Shown: piece by piece, positions 18,943 through 28,734 of the stretch
Numbering within the stretch: the stretch's first letter is position 1
Layout: each line of letters starts with the position of its first letter
Program-made: the position numbers and the translations under genes
The notes under the pieces: model-generated
Database searches by the model: none
Told to the model about the DNA's origin: nothing
What the model saw: the letters and a program-made list of their open reading frames with translations, nothing else
Source: Jiulongibacter sp966250325
GTDB lineage: Bacteria > Bacteroidota > Bacteroidia > Cytophagales > Spirosomataceae
Assembly: GCA_966250325.1 (NCBI GenBank)
Contig: CBINGY010000004.1
Location: 62,001 to 126,000, forward strand
Length of the DNA stretch: 64,000 nucleotides
Direction of reading: 5' to 3'

Positions 18943-20904
18943 ATGATTTACGTGAAGAAATCCACTTATCTAATCCTGATTGTTCTTTTTTCTAGTTGTC
19001 AGGTTGTTCTGGCAAGTTTTCCAGATTATGGGCAAGTACGGCCGGAAGATTTCAATCCCGAACTTAACAGTACTGAAAAAGATGGAGTTGCGGTAATCTT
19101 AAGTAAGGAAGGTTCTATAAGAGTAGAAAAGCGTGGGGATGGAAGATTTTTTGTTCGAAAAGTAGAGTCTATTAAATTTTTGATTCTTAAGAAAGGTGGG
19201 GTGAATCTGGGTACGCAAACTTTTAGAACTAATTCACGCGAGGATGTAGCTTTTTTATACGCTGCAACGCATAATCTGGAGAATGGTAAGGTGGAAAGTG
19301 AGGAGATAAAAAAAGAAAATCTTATAAGAGAAAGTTTGACGTGGTCTAGATCGAAGTACACCATGAACTTCACAAATGTTAAAGTCGGCAGCATACTGGA
19401 AATGACTTTGAGCAGGTCATTTTATTCCAGTGGATATGCTCCGATTTATGAATGGAATCTTCAGGATAACTATCCAGTAATTATCAACAAACTTAATTTT
19501 TATTATCCCACAGGTATAAACTTTAAGGTAATGGTCTCAAAAGTAAATCATCAATCGGATGTTTATTTTGCCAATGATATTGCTGAAACCAAAAAAGGGA
19601 TTAACTCGGTTGCATGGGAACTGAAACACGTTCCTGCAGTAAAAATGGAGACCTTCTTGCCTGGAGGACAAAAGCCGTCGATGACCATAACTTTTGAAAT
19701 GACAGAGTTGGCAGAAGGAATGAGTAACAGAGTAAAATTAAACGGAACTTGGAATGATGTCGATAGGTCATTGAAAGAATTCTATGGATGGGGTCGTCAG
19801 CGGAAGGGTTTGCGTCTATTCTCAAAGATTGCTGAAAATTTTAACGGAAGCGATTCTGATGAAATTAAGTTAGAGAGGGCCTATGACTATTTTACCTCCG
19901 AGTTTAGTTGGGATGGAGACCACAGTTTGCAAATTGCTGAGGATATTAAAGAAGTTTACACTGAAAAACGCGGCAATTCGTCGGAGCTGAATATACTTTT
20001 CCTTGATTTATTGGAAAGTTGCGGTATTGAAGCAAATCCAGTCTTAATCGGAACCCGAAGCCATGCCTTTGTAGATACATTAAATCCACTCATTGGAGCC
20101 TTTAATCATACCATCTTAGCTGTAAGGTACAAGGGAAAAAGAATTTTTGTTGATACTACCGACCCTGAACTCCCCCTGGGTACTTTACCATTTGAAAGTA
20201 GCGTTTCTGTTGGGAGAATTTATGAAGGTGGAGAGGGTAAGTTTGTTCCTGTTACCTCAGAAGGAATACTCACTATATTTTGGGAGGAGGAATCAACTTT
20301 TGATATCAACAACAGTTCAATGTTTTCAAAACTACGGCAAAGTCAATCAGGCCTTGCTGGACTTGAAGCCCGTAGGAAATTGAAGAGTCTAACCTATGAT
20401 CAAATAAAAGATTTAATGGTAAGGAATATTTTTAGTGATGTTGAACTTCAAGAGTTCATCATTAATGGACGTGATAAAGAAGATGAGCCATTGGTTATGG
20501 AGTTTGAAGTGGTACAGGACGAAAGTTTATTTTTTGAAGATTATATTTATGTTACTCCTTTTTCTGAGAGTTACATGTTAAAAAACCCTTTTATTGAAAC
20601 CGAAAGGGAAAATGACATTGATTTTGTCTTTAAAGTCAATACAAGTCAATCATTAAAATACAAAATTCCTGAAGGCTACGAAGTAGAGTCCATGCCTGAA
20701 TCATTAAATCTAACGTTAGAAGGAGGAGGAGGCCGATTTACCTTTTCATCTGAAAAAATAGGGGATTCGGCAGTTTTAGTTTCAAGGTTGGTGGTTTCAA
20801 AAACCTATTTTTTCGTCAATCAATATCCGGTTTTAAGAGAATTTTTTGATAGAGTAGTGCAGAAGCACGCAGAGCAGTTGATTTTAAGGCGGTTGGATAG
20901 ATAA
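18943..20904 (+). CDS. DUF3857/transglutaminase-like protein, catalytic Cys replaced by Ser
   Basis: A 653-residue exported protein with a signal segment (possible lipobox LFSSC at about residue 18), a DUF3857 domain (about 50-240) and a transglutaminase-like core (about 285-410). By alignment to the paralogue at 22989, the triad is S346, H389, D404: the nucleophilic cysteine is a serine. The C-terminus ends in a QKHAEQLILRR motif shared with the next gene. The function of these domains in Bacteroidetes is unknown; the usual exported forms are thought to be proteases or peptide cross-linkers. The coding sequence is somewhat more AT-rich than its neighbours. Confidence 0.88.
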   Translation: MIYVKKSTYLILIVLFSSCQVVLASFPDYGQVRPEDFNPELNSTEKDGVAVILSKEGSIRVEKRGDGRFFVRKVESIKFLILKKGGVNLGTQTFRTNSREDVAFLYAATHNLENGKVESEEIKKENLIRESLTWSRSKYTMNFTNVKVGSILEMTLSRSFYSSGYAPIYEWNLQDNYPVIINKLNFYYPTGINFKVMVSKVNHQSDVYFANDIAETKKGINSVAWELKHVPAVKMETFLPGGQKPSMTITFEMTELAEGMSNRVKLNGTWNDVDRSLKEFYGWGRQRKGLRLFSKIAENFNGSDSDEIKLERAYDYFTSEFSWDGDHSLQIAEDIKEVYTEKRGNSSELNILFLDLLESCGIEANPVLIGTRSHAFVDTLNPLIGAFNHTILAVRYKGKRIFVDTTDPELPLGTLPFESSVSVGRIYEGGEGKFVPVTSEGILTIFWEEESTFDINNSSMFSKLRQSQSGLAGLEARRKLKSLTYDQIKDLMVRNIFSDVELQEFIINGRDKEDEPLVMEFEVVQDESLFFEDYIYVTPFSESYMLKNPFIETERENDIDFVFKVNTSQSLKYKIPEGYEVESMPESLNLTLEGGGGRFTFSSEKIGDSAVLVSRLVVSKTYFFVNQYPVLREFFDRVVQKHAEQLILRRLDR

Positions 20905-21012
20905 TTTGATTCAACGAAACAGGTCTATACTCCCATTGATATTTTTCTTTCAAAGGTAGATTCCTTATTTTTAGCACGATTTCTGCAACACAACGGAAAA
21001 ATAACTATTCCC

Positions 21013-22989
21013 ATGCGTACACACACTCTTCTCTTTTCTTTCCTTCTTCTTTCTTTTTTCAGTTTCGGTCAGGGTCCATTAAAATTTGGTGAGATTAATT
21101 CATCAGCCTTTCAGGCAGATTATTCTTCGCTGGATACTTCGGCAAGTATGATTGTGACGTATGATTACGGACAAACTGATTTCGTTTATTCACCCAGCCG
21201 CGGATTTGAAATGGAAACCATCATTCATGTCAGAAAGCACCTTTTAAAGAAAAGTGCCCTCTCTGCAGCCATCATTTCTATCCCTTTTTATCGGGGGAGT
21301 GCTGCCTCGGGCGAGGTTATTTCCCGAATTAAAGCAAATACCTATAATCTCGAAAACGGGAAGGTAGTGACCACCGAATTATCAAAAAAGGAGTTTTTTG
21401 AAGAGCGTGTTGATGACGATTACGTGCAGAAGAAGCTTTCATTGAATAATGTGAAAGAGGGGTCAATCATTGAATATACCTACATGCGTACCACCCCATT
21501 GAATACCTTCAACAAGCCCAAAGCCTGGTATTTTCAAACAGATGTACCGGTCGTATGGAGCGAGTATAATATTACCATTCCCTCGTATTTCTTCTATCAG
21601 ATAATTTTAGGAGGGTATTTGCCGCTAAAAGTGAATCAGAGAGAAACGGTAAATTATAGTATTCCGGGTACCAGTTTAGGTACACAGGCTATGAGGTACC
21701 GGTTTGGAATAGCCAATGCACCGGCGTTCAAGGATGAATCTTTTATTTCTTCTGAAAAAGACTATGTCTCGAAAGTTGATTTTGAGTTGTCTTCCATCGA
21801 ATTTCCAGGGCAGCCTGTAAAGAACTTTAATACCACCTGGGAAGAGCTTGACCAAACACTCATCACGTCTGAAAAGTGGTCGGTAGGTTTCAAAACTCCC
21901 TCATTTCTTTCAGATCTGGGCAAAGAATTTAAGCAAATCGAAAACGAAGAGGAGCGGGTGAAAAAAATTCATGCGTATCTGGTGAAGAACTTTAAATGGG
22001 ACGAATACGTAGGATTATGGCCCACTGAAACCCCGAAAAAGACCTTTGATCAGCGGAAAGGCTCAGCTACTGACCTAAATCTGCTTGCGGTTTCTCTTCT
22101 CAGAAGTAGCGGTATCCAGGCCAATCCTGTCATTTTGAGTACCCGCTCCAATGGGAAAATAAACACGATTTATCCGCTTCTTGACCGCTTCAATTATACC
22201 ATGGCGGTAGCTCATGTAGGCGATCGCAAAATTCTATTTGACATTACCGAGCCCCTGCTGCCACCGGGATTGATACCTCAGCGTTGCTTTGGTGGTCAGG
22301 GACGCGAAATCAACGAAGCGGGCGGTGCATTCATTGATCTGAAACTGACAGCCGGATACAGCGAATACGAGGAGATAGAGGCTGAAATTTCTCCGGAAGA
22401 CGGCCAATTATCAGGTACGTATAAAATAATTTCAGCAGGTTTTAGTGAGCATGCTTTGCGTAAACAATTCAATCAGCTAGGTCAGAAAGAGTTTGAAGAC
22501 GGACTAAGAAAAGCACATGCCGAGTGGGAAATTTCTGACATAAAGTTTGAGAATATCGAGGATGTCTCGAAACAAACTTCGCTTTCCTACAAATTCTCCA
22601 AAGAAGAAGGCGGCGTAATGCCCGATATGATTTACCTCACACCGCTCATAGCCGGTAGTATCAAAGAGAATATTTTCAAAAGCGATAAACGACTTTATCC
22701 CATTGATTTTGGTCATGAAACCAATCTGGCCGTAAAAGTAAGCTACACGATTCCTGCAGGATTTGCCGTAGAAGAAATGCCGAAATCTGCCACTGTGAAT
22801 CTTCCTGAAAAAGGGGGGAAGTTCATGTTTGTTTGTCAGCAGGCTGATAATAGAATCACGGTACTTTCAAGAATTTCGCTTACCCAGGCTGTTTACCCGG
22901 CAGAAAGCTTTGTAAGTCTGAAAGAGTTTTACGAATTAATCGTTCAGAAGCATGCCGAGCAAATTGTATTAAAACGCATCGAAGAATAA
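21013..22989 (+). CDS. DUF3857/transglutaminase-like pseudoenzyme
   Basis: A 658-residue exported protein with an SPI-type signal peptide (MRTHTLLFSFLLLSFFSFGQ). Domain order is as in its neighbours: DUF3857 (about 45-250), then a transglutaminase-like core (about 295-420). The expected Cys and His are A352 and Y395; only D410 is kept, so it cannot be a normal transglutaminase. A conserved QKHAEQIVLKRIEE tail links it to the gene at 18943. The stop overlaps the next start codon by one base (TAATG), so it is co-translated with the intact paralogue. Confidence 0.88.
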   Translation: MRTHTLLFSFLLLSFFSFGQGPLKFGEINSSAFQADYSSLDTSASMIVTYDYGQTDFVYSPSRGFEMETIIHVRKHLLKKSALSAAIISIPFYRGSAASGEVISRIKANTYNLENGKVVTTELSKKEFFEERVDDDYVQKKLSLNNVKEGSIIEYTYMRTTPLNTFNKPKAWYFQTDVPVVWSEYNITIPSYFFYQIILGGYLPLKVNQRETVNYSIPGTSLGTQAMRYRFGIANAPAFKDESFISSEKDYVSKVDFELSSIEFPGQPVKNFNTTWEELDQTLITSEKWSVGFKTPSFLSDLGKEFKQIENEEERVKKIHAYLVKNFKWDEYVGLWPTETPKKTFDQRKGSATDLNLLAVSLLRSSGIQANPVILSTRSNGKINTIYPLLDRFNYTMAVAHVGDRKILFDITEPLLPPGLIPQRCFGGQGREINEAGGAFIDLKLTAGYSEYEEIEAEISPEDGQLSGTYKIISAGFSEHALRKQFNQLGQKEFEDGLRKAHAEWEISDIKFENIEDVSKQTSLSYKFSKEEGGVMPDMIYLTPLIAGSIKENIFKSDKRLYPIDFGHETNLAVKVSYTIPAGFAVEEMPKSATVNLPEKGGKFMFVCQQADNRITVLSRISLTQAVYPAESFVSLKEFYELIVQKHAEQIVLKRIEE

Positions 22990-24902
22990 TGAAAAAAGTA
23001 CTATTCGTTTTTGGTTTTCTGGGGATCTCGTGGGTGGCAAGTTCTCAGAAAATTGACAGAACCCTCATTCAGAATGCGGTACGTGAAGGAGTAGATGCGG
23101 TAGTTCTGTTTGATGACACCGAGTTTACCATTGAAAATCAGGGTAGTTCGGTTACCAGAAAGCATTGGGCCATTATGGTTTTCAATCAAGCTGCCGCGGA
23201 AGAGCACGGTGTTTTTCAGGCGTATTATGATAAGTTTTCGAAGATTAGAAAAATAGAGGGAAACCTGTACGATCTGACCGGAAAGGTGGTGGAAACATTG
23301 AAAACCAGGGATCAGAATGATGTAAGTTTAAGTGCCTACGGCGATGACATCTCAGATTCAAAAGTAAAACTGGCGTCTTTTGACGGAAAGAACTATACGT
23401 TTCCCTATGTGGTGGAATTTAGTTTTGAAAAGCAGAACACCAATATGCTTTTTTACCCGGGATGGGCTCCTCTTGCCTATGAAAAAACCTGGGTAGAGTC
23501 GTCCACATTCACCATCAGGTCAAACGGAGTGCCCTTCAAGGTGAAAGAAAGAAGCACCAATCTGTCAGGGATTATCCGTAACGTATCCGATCCTTATTTC
23601 AAACAATGGAAACTCACGAAGGCCTCGGTTGAAAAACATGAATCCTTTTCGAGAAATCTTCAGCTGCCTGTAGTGCTGGCTTCTCCCGAACAATACAGCA
23701 TTGACTCTTACGGGGGTACATTCAAAACCTGGGAAGATGTAGGTCAGTTTTATCATGATTTAAATAAGTATCGCGGGGAACTGACGGCAGAGGAGATTTC
23801 GGCGGTGAAATCGCTGGTGAAATCCACTATGACCGAAAGGGAAAAAGTGGAGGCGATCTATAAGTACATGCAGTCAAAAACCAGATACATGAGTATTCAG
23901 CTCGGTATTGGTGGCTGGCAAAGTATTCCTGCTCAGAATGTGTCCAAAACCGGTTATGGCGATTGCAAAGCTCTTACCAATTACACCGTAGCCCTCTTGA
24001 AAGCGGTGGGCATTGCAGGCTACCCTGCACTTATTGATGCAGGTGATGATGCCCGGGAGATTGACCCAGCCTTTCCTTCCCTCACTTTTAACCATGTGAT
24101 TGCCTGTGTGCCTTTGCAGAAAGATACCATCTGGCTTGAATGTACGAGTCAGACAAACCCGATGGGATACCAGGGAGATTTCACCGGAAACCGGAAGGCA
24201 CTTCTGGTAAAAGATAAGGAAAGCCGGCTGGTGAATACCACGCAATACAAGCCGCATCAAAATTTTCAGCATCGCACAGCGGAGGTCTGGCTCGAGGCCA
24301 ACGGAGAGGCAAAAATTGAAATCAGTTCATCGTATGGCGGCATTCAGCAGGATTACCGGGCTCATGTTTCGTCAAATCTTGATGCCGAGGAACAAAGGAA
24401 ATTTATGATGAACAGCATACAGATTCCCGGTTTCGAGCTGAATGATTTTCGTCTGGAAGTCATCAGAAAAGAACTGCCCGAAGTAAAGGAAACAGCCTCG
24501 GTATATTCGAGAAAACTGGCCTCGGTGAGCGGGAAACGGCTTTTTCTGCAACCCAATTTGCTCAGTACCTTTTTCAAAACGCCTTTTGAAGAACAAACCA
24601 GAACCACAGATTTGTACCTCAATCCGAACAGATATTCTTTCCAGGACAAAGATTCCGTGGTGTACCATCTGCCCAATGGCTTCAAAACCGAAAGTGTAAA
24701 GGAACAGATCAGCTTTGAAAGTGAGTTTGGTGAATACCGTGCTCAGATCAAACGCGATGGCAATACGCTCATTTATACCCGAAGTGTAGAAATGAAAGGT
24801 GGAGACTATCCGAAAGAAGAGTACAGCAATCTGATCAATTTCATCAAAGAGATTAACAAAGCAGATCGCCAGCGTGTGGTTTTTTTGAGTGAGGGGACGT
24901 GA
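22989..24902 (+). CDS. DUF3857/transglutaminase-like protein with intact Cys-His pair
   Basis: A 637-residue exported protein with a signal peptide ending near residue 19 (SWVASSQ). DUF3857 occupies about 40-240, and the transglutaminase core about 280-400 contains GDCKALTNY with C326 and FNHVIAC with H369; the third residue is E384 rather than Asp. It is therefore the only one of the three tandem paralogues with the Cys-His pair. The family is transglutaminase-like and probably acts on peptides or amides in the periplasm; substrate unknown. The start is coupled to the preceding gene. Confidence 0.88.
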   Translation: MKKVLFVFGFLGISWVASSQKIDRTLIQNAVREGVDAVVLFDDTEFTIENQGSSVTRKHWAIMVFNQAAAEEHGVFQAYYDKFSKIRKIEGNLYDLTGKVVETLKTRDQNDVSLSAYGDDISDSKVKLASFDGKNYTFPYVVEFSFEKQNTNMLFYPGWAPLAYEKTWVESSTFTIRSNGVPFKVKERSTNLSGIIRNVSDPYFKQWKLTKASVEKHESFSRNLQLPVVLASPEQYSIDSYGGTFKTWEDVGQFYHDLNKYRGELTAEEISAVKSLVKSTMTEREKVEAIYKYMQSKTRYMSIQLGIGGWQSIPAQNVSKTGYGDCKALTNYTVALLKAVGIAGYPALIDAGDDAREIDPAFPSLTFNHVIACVPLQKDTIWLECTSQTNPMGYQGDFTGNRKALLVKDKESRLVNTTQYKPHQNFQHRTAEVWLEANGEAKIEISSSYGGIQQDYRAHVSSNLDAEEQRKFMMNSIQIPGFELNDFRLEVIRKELPEVKETASVYSRKLASVSGKRLFLQPNLLSTFFKTPFEEQTRTTDLYLNPNRYSFQDKDSVVYHLPNGFKTESVKEQISFESEFGEYRAQIKRDGNTLIYTRSVEMKGGDYPKEEYSNLINFIKEINKADRQRVVFLSEGT

Positions 24903-25036
24903 TTGGTGGAATGCTTAAGAAGAGAGCATTTTTTGATATAGATGTCTGGCTTACACGTATTGGAAAGATGATGTAGCTTCAGTTAGTTCTTTCTAAGAAA
25001 CATTCAGGCTGCTCAATGTAAACCTTAAAGAACGCT

Positions 25037-25510
25037 ATGAAGAATAGGATTAAACGCGTTTGCCAGTTACTGATATTTCTACTTGTATTTTCATGTCAGA
25101 AAACTGATGTACCAAAGACCGAGATCTCGTTTTATTTCAGAAACAAATCTAAGGAGGCCGTTTACCTTACAGCCTATGGCACTATGAAGAGTAGAGGAGT
25201 AGATAAGATAAAAGTAGGAAGAGGCCAGAGAGTACGCTTTTCCTTTGGGGGGCCTAATAATCAATTAGGTTGGATAAGCTTCCCACCTGGTGTGACCGGC
25301 TTCAGAATTGAGGATAAAGAAGGGAAATTTTGGGAGGAATCCTGTGTGTATGATGCCGGGTTTCCATACGACTACGAGAAATGTAATCTTTCTGAACACA
25401 GTCTTTTAAAACCAGAATCATATGTAAAGAGAGAAGCAAAATTAAGCAGAAACAGAGAGGCTGATTATTTTTATGATTTTGGTGACGAAGATTATCAGAT
25501 GCTGAAGTAA
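25037..25510 (+). CDS. Small lipoprotein, uncharacterised (paralogue 1)
   Basis: A 157-residue protein with a lipoprotein signal: basic start, hydrophobic core, and lipobox LVFSC at about residue 19. The mature part is beta-rich with no domain I recognise. It opens with ISFYFRNKSKEAVYLTAYG, closely similar in pattern to the next gene, and ends in a DYFYDFGDEDYQMLK tail. The two lie 70 nt apart in the same direction and look like a tandem duplication that has diverged. Function unknown; the protein is likely anchored in the inner or outer membrane. Confidence 0.7.
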   Translation: MKNRIKRVCQLLIFLLVFSCQKTDVPKTEISFYFRNKSKEAVYLTAYGTMKSRGVDKIKVGRGQRVRFSFGGPNNQLGWISFPPGVTGFRIEDKEGKFWEESCVYDAGFPYDYEKCNLSEHSLLKPESYVKREAKLSRNREADYFYDFGDEDYQMLK

Positions 25511-25580
25511 CTGGCCAAAAATTCACCATAATGATGGGTAAATACTGCATTCATCTAATTAAACCCGATCAACTTTCTAC

Positions 25581-26069
25581 TTGAGTATGCTAATCCAACA
25601 AATCAAAAAGCTCTCCCGTTATTTCAGGAGTGGGACCAGGTGGTTTAATTTGGCGATGGTCATTCTGACATGCTCATGTGAAACTCACAAAAATCCATGG
25701 GGTGAGTTCTTCTTTTTTAATAAGACGCAGCAGTCTGTAACGCTAACCTGTTTTTATGGCTCGATAGAACAATTTTCCGGAACAATAAAACATGGCACGT
25801 CCGTCCCATTTTCAAGTTACATGATAAACTCTTTCTTCTCTTTCCCAAATCAAATGGATTCTATAATTATTGAGAGCGAGGGGAAGCGTTTCATAGAGGT
25901 ATGCCGCTATGGGAATGCCTCTGAAAATACGTTCCCAAACAGAACGTGTACGCCGGATGAGGGGTCAATTTACAATGGGGATTCTTATGAGATAGTGAAC
26001 AAAAAGAGAAGTGATGCACCAGACTATTATTTCTACTTTACTGAGGAAGATTTAACCAAACTTAAATAA
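25581..26069 (+). CDS. Small lipoprotein, uncharacterised (paralogue 2)
   Basis: A 162-residue protein with an unusually long basic N-terminus before the hydrophobic core and a lipobox-like LTCSC around residue 34; a shorter start is possible. The mature region (EFFFFNKTQQSVTLTCFYG, then a YYFYFTEEDLTKLK end) matches the upstream paralogue in order and spacing, including two cysteines in the middle. No known domain. Function unknown. It converges on the DUF1080 gene with a shared hairpin between them. Confidence 0.68.
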   Translation: MSMLIQQIKKLSRYFRSGTRWFNLAMVILTCSCETHKNPWGEFFFFNKTQQSVTLTCFYGSIEQFSGTIKHGTSVPFSSYMINSFFSFPNQMDSIIIESEGKRFIEVCRYGNASENTFPNRTCTPDEGSIYNGDSYEIVNKKRSDAPDYYFYFTEEDLTKLK

Positions 26070-26070
26070 C

Positions 26071-26098
26071 AAAAAATGCCGGGTGTTTGCCCGGCATT
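26071..26098 (-). terminator. Terminator of the DUF1080 gene
   Basis: A perfect 9-bp stem, AATGCCGGG/CCCGGCATT, with a 6-nt loop. On the minus strand it is followed by TTTTTTGTTATTT, 22 nt past the DUF1080 stop. It may also slow transcription from the opposite side. Confidence 0.8.
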
Positions 26099-26119
26099 CT
26101 CACAATCCTAGGATGAACA

Positions 26120-26734
26120 TTACAACGTCTTAATCTTCAAATTCTTCCACTCCACTTTAATGCCTCCGCCGTCGTGAATCTGCAGAGCTATGGAACCTTC
26201 GGCTTTACCGATTTTTTCATCTTTTAGGGTGATCATCTCAACGCCATTGAGCCAGGTGGTTACCTCATCGCCTACTACACGGATTTTCATCGTATTCCAT
26301 TCTCCCATTTTCAGGTTTTTGTCTTTTTCCTTGTCGGGTTTTATCAGCCAGCCGCGGCCATACGACTCATAGATACCGCCCGTATCATGACCCGGAGGGG
26401 CCACCTCCGCCTGCCAGCCGGTAATTTTGGTGCCTTCTATAGACGATCGGAAAAAGATTCCGCTGTTTCCGTTGGCCTGCTGTTTGAAATCTACAGTGAG
26501 TTCAAAATCCTTGTAGCTCTTGTCGGTAGCCAGATAGCCGTAGCCTTTGTCTGGCCCGCTTTCACATACGAGAAGTCCGTCTGCCACAAACCATTTTTCA
26601 GTACCATAAATGGTCCATCCGGTAAGGTCTTTTCCGTTAAAAATAGATTTGTAGCCTTTCTGGGCAAAAACCGGAGCTGCGATTGCCTGAATCAAAACCA
26701 GACAGGCGATCAGAATTACATGTTTCTTTTGCAT
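26120..26734 (-). CDS. DUF1080 protein (3-keto-disaccharide hydrolase domain)
   Basis: A 204-residue exported protein with a signal peptide from the ATG at 26734 (MQKKHVILIACLVLIQ, cleaved after VFAQ). The rest is one DUF1080 concanavalin-like beta-sandwich with the markers FNGKDLTGWTIYG, GNSGIFFRS, GGIYESYGRGW and GEWNTMKIRV. Members are linked to hydrolysis of 3-keto-glycosides made by Gfo/Idh or GMC oxidoreductases. A slightly earlier ATG at 26752 would place six residues before the signal and is less likely. No neighbour in the same operon. Confidence 0.9.
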   Translation of the reverse strand: MQKKHVILIACLVLIQAIAAPVFAQKGYKSIFNGKDLTGWTIYGTEKWFVADGLLVCESGPDKGYGYLATDKSYKDFELTVDFKQQANGNSGIFFRSSIEGTKITGWQAEVAPPGHDTGGIYESYGRGWLIKPDKEKDKNLKMGEWNTMKIRVVGDEVTTWLNGVEMITLKDEKIGKAEGSIALQIHDGGGIKVEWKNLKIKTL

Positions 26735-26800
26735 AGGGTAGTTCGTTAACAAAGGTCTGCGACCTTTTCTAATGGGTTAAAACAATTAAATATACAAGAA

Positions 26801-28159
26801 TCAGTCGAGGTCCATGCGTATCCGCCACTCTTTGGGTAAATAATTATTGACCCGGTCACCCAGCACTTTTACCCAGCCCAGCCCCAGTCCCAGATAGCTT
26901 ACCAGATGCCAGCCATTGGATTCTGCATGTACGTCAAAAGCCTCGCGTTTCAGATAAAGCAACGCATTTTCTTTTGACAAATCCAGTCGGGCTACTTTAC
27001 GGCTGCATTCTGTAGATAAAGCCAGAGAATGTGACGGAATAAAATCTTTCCCTTTAAACTGCCCCAGCTCTAAGCCTGATGAACGTTTAAACAAGGCTTT
27101 AAGCACATTTCCGTATTCTTGTGTGAGGCCTTTGGGAATGGCCACCACATCACCTTCGTTTTTCAGAAAGAAATCAAATTTTCCGGGATTTTCCAGCCAG
27201 TGTTCCAACTCTTCCACCTGTCTGGAGGGCAGCCGGTTCAATTTAATTTTTGAATTTACGAAGTCTTCCTGCCCGCTTATTTTTTTCATTACCGAAATGA
27301 AAAACCCTTCCCCTTTAATTTTATGTGGGAAAAACTGATATCCGGGGTGTGTGTTCACAATGCCCTCAAACCGGGTAAGGTCTATATCCAGTATTTCAAA
27401 ATCATGGATTTTTGAGAACCAGCTTACATTGTTTTTATTTTCCTCCTGGTTATAGGTACAGGTGGAGTACAGGAGTGTACCTCCGGGTGCCACACACATG
27501 GCAGCAGCCTGCAAAATTCTTCGCTGACGGGCAGAACAGGTATTGACTGCGTCTAAGGACCAGTGGTCGAAAGCCTCCTTGTCTTTCCTGAAAAGTCCTT
27601 CACCTGAGCAGGGGGCATCTACCAGAACCAGGTCAAAAAATCCTTCCAGATCGGCGAATTCCTCGGGGTCGTGGTTGGTCACCAGAGAGTTGATAAACCC
27701 CCACTTCTGCATATTTTCCTTGAGAATTCCTACCCGGCCCCTGATCACCTCGTTGGCTACTAACAAACTCTGTTCATTGAGCAGATCTGCCAAAAGTGTT
27801 GTCTTGCCTCCCGGAGCGGCACATAAATCCAGGACTTTCAGGGGTTTACTGAAATCAACATGCTGCGTTAAAGCTTCTTTGATAAACATGGAAGAAGCTT
27901 CCTGCACGTAATAGGCACCGGCATGAAAGGCCGGATCAAGCGTAAAGACAGGTCGGGATTTTAAATAGATGGCTTCTGAGTGCCAGGCCACCGGTCCATC
28001 TGATAAATCGGCAAAAAGTGGCTGATCAGGTGATTTTCGGGAATTAAATCGTACTGAAACGGGCGAATCTCCCGATAATACGTGCTGAAAATCTGAAAAC
28101 TCGTCGCCGAGTAGTTCTTTCATTTGCGATTGAAACGCTTCAGGCAGTTCTTTTATCAC
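26801..28159 (-). CDS. RsmF/NOL1-type rRNA cytosine-C5 methyltransferase
   Basis: A 452-residue RNA m5C methyltransferase. The SAM-binding motif CAAPGGKTTLLA is at about 112-123 and the catalytic cysteines lie in DAPCSGEG and YSTCTYNQEEN. The C-terminal 150 residues form the RNA-binding RsmF-like extension. The likely target is a 16S rRNA cytosine. Its start overlaps the end of the MscS-type gene upstream by 20 bp, so the two are co-transcribed. Confidence 0.93.
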   Translation of the reverse strand: MIKELPEAFQSQMKELLGDEFSDFQHVLSGDSPVSVRFNSRKSPDQPLFADLSDGPVAWHSEAIYLKSRPVFTLDPAFHAGAYYVQEASSMFIKEALTQHVDFSKPLKVLDLCAAPGGKTTLLADLLNEQSLLVANEVIRGRVGILKENMQKWGFINSLVTNHDPEEFADLEGFFDLVLVDAPCSGEGLFRKDKEAFDHWSLDAVNTCSARQRRILQAAAMCVAPGGTLLYSTCTYNQEENKNNVSWFSKIHDFEILDIDLTRFEGIVNTHPGYQFFPHKIKGEGFFISVMKKISGQEDFVNSKIKLNRLPSRQVEELEHWLENPGKFDFFLKNEGDVVAIPKGLTQEYGNVLKALFKRSSGLELGQFKGKDFIPSHSLALSTECSRKVARLDLSKENALLYLKREAFDVHAESNGWHLVSYLGLGLGWVKVLGDRVNNYLPKEWRIRMDLD

Positions 28160-28667
28160 CTTTTTTGTCTTTGATTTGAACTATGGCTTTCTGAATAGCC
28201 ACGTTATTGGGGTATGAAACGAGGTTTCCGTCGGCATCTTCTATCTGAATGGCAAAGAAGGTTATGTCTTTCACAATCCCTGTAACAGAGTCGTCTTTGT
28301 CCATAATTTTTATTCGTGAGCCAATCTGGAAGGGGAAATTAAAAAACAGTAGAACGGAGGCTGTAATATTACTCAGCACAGACCAGGAAGCAAAAAGTGC
28401 CACACCGGCCACCGCGAAAAAAGAAGCAAAAAAACCTTTAAATGAGAAATTCCAGATAAATCCCATGACCACTACCATCACCACCAGCCAGGTGACATCA
28501 AAAAACCGGCGGGCATAAATGGATCTGGCCCGATCCAGGTCATGCTTTTTGGCTTGTTTTCGTATCAACTGATCTGATAAGGTACGAATAATCACAAAAA
28601 CCAGAAGGGCAATCACCGAAGCTGAAATCTCAAAAAAACGGCTCTCGTAGAATCTCTCAAAATTCAT
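28140..28667 (-). CDS. Small MscS-type mechanosensitive channel protein
   Basis: A 175-residue membrane protein with three likely membrane helices followed by the MscS beta domain (FQIGSRIKIMDKDDSVTGIVKDI, and ADGNLVSYPNN). It is shorter than classic MscS (about 286 residues), lacking most of the C-terminal vestibule, as in many small Bacteroidetes MscS proteins. Likely role: relief of turgor or a regulated pore. Its -7 element is only 4 nt from the ATG, implying a leaderless message. Confidence 0.88.
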   Translation of the reverse strand: MNFERFYESRFFEISASVIALLVFVIIRTLSDQLIRKQAKKHDLDRARSIYARRFFDVTWLVVMVVVMGFIWNFSFKGFFASFFAVAGVALFASWSVLSNITASVLLFFNFPFQIGSRIKIMDKDDSVTGIVKDITFFAIQIEDADGNLVSYPNNVAIQKAIVQIKDKKGDKRTA

Positions 28668-28671
28668 TTTG

Positions 28672-28679
28672 CAAAATTA
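28672..28679 (-). promoter_or_regulatory. -7 element of the MscS/RsmF operon
   Basis: TAATTTTG on the minus strand fits the Bacteroidetes TANNTTTG consensus. It lies 4 nt before the start codon, so the transcript would be close to leaderless. No clear upstream TTG was found. Confidence 0.5.
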
Positions 28680-28734
28680 AGCGAATTGACAAAGGATAAG
28701 GGCTTCTGCCCAAAATAAAGAACGACCTATTGAT

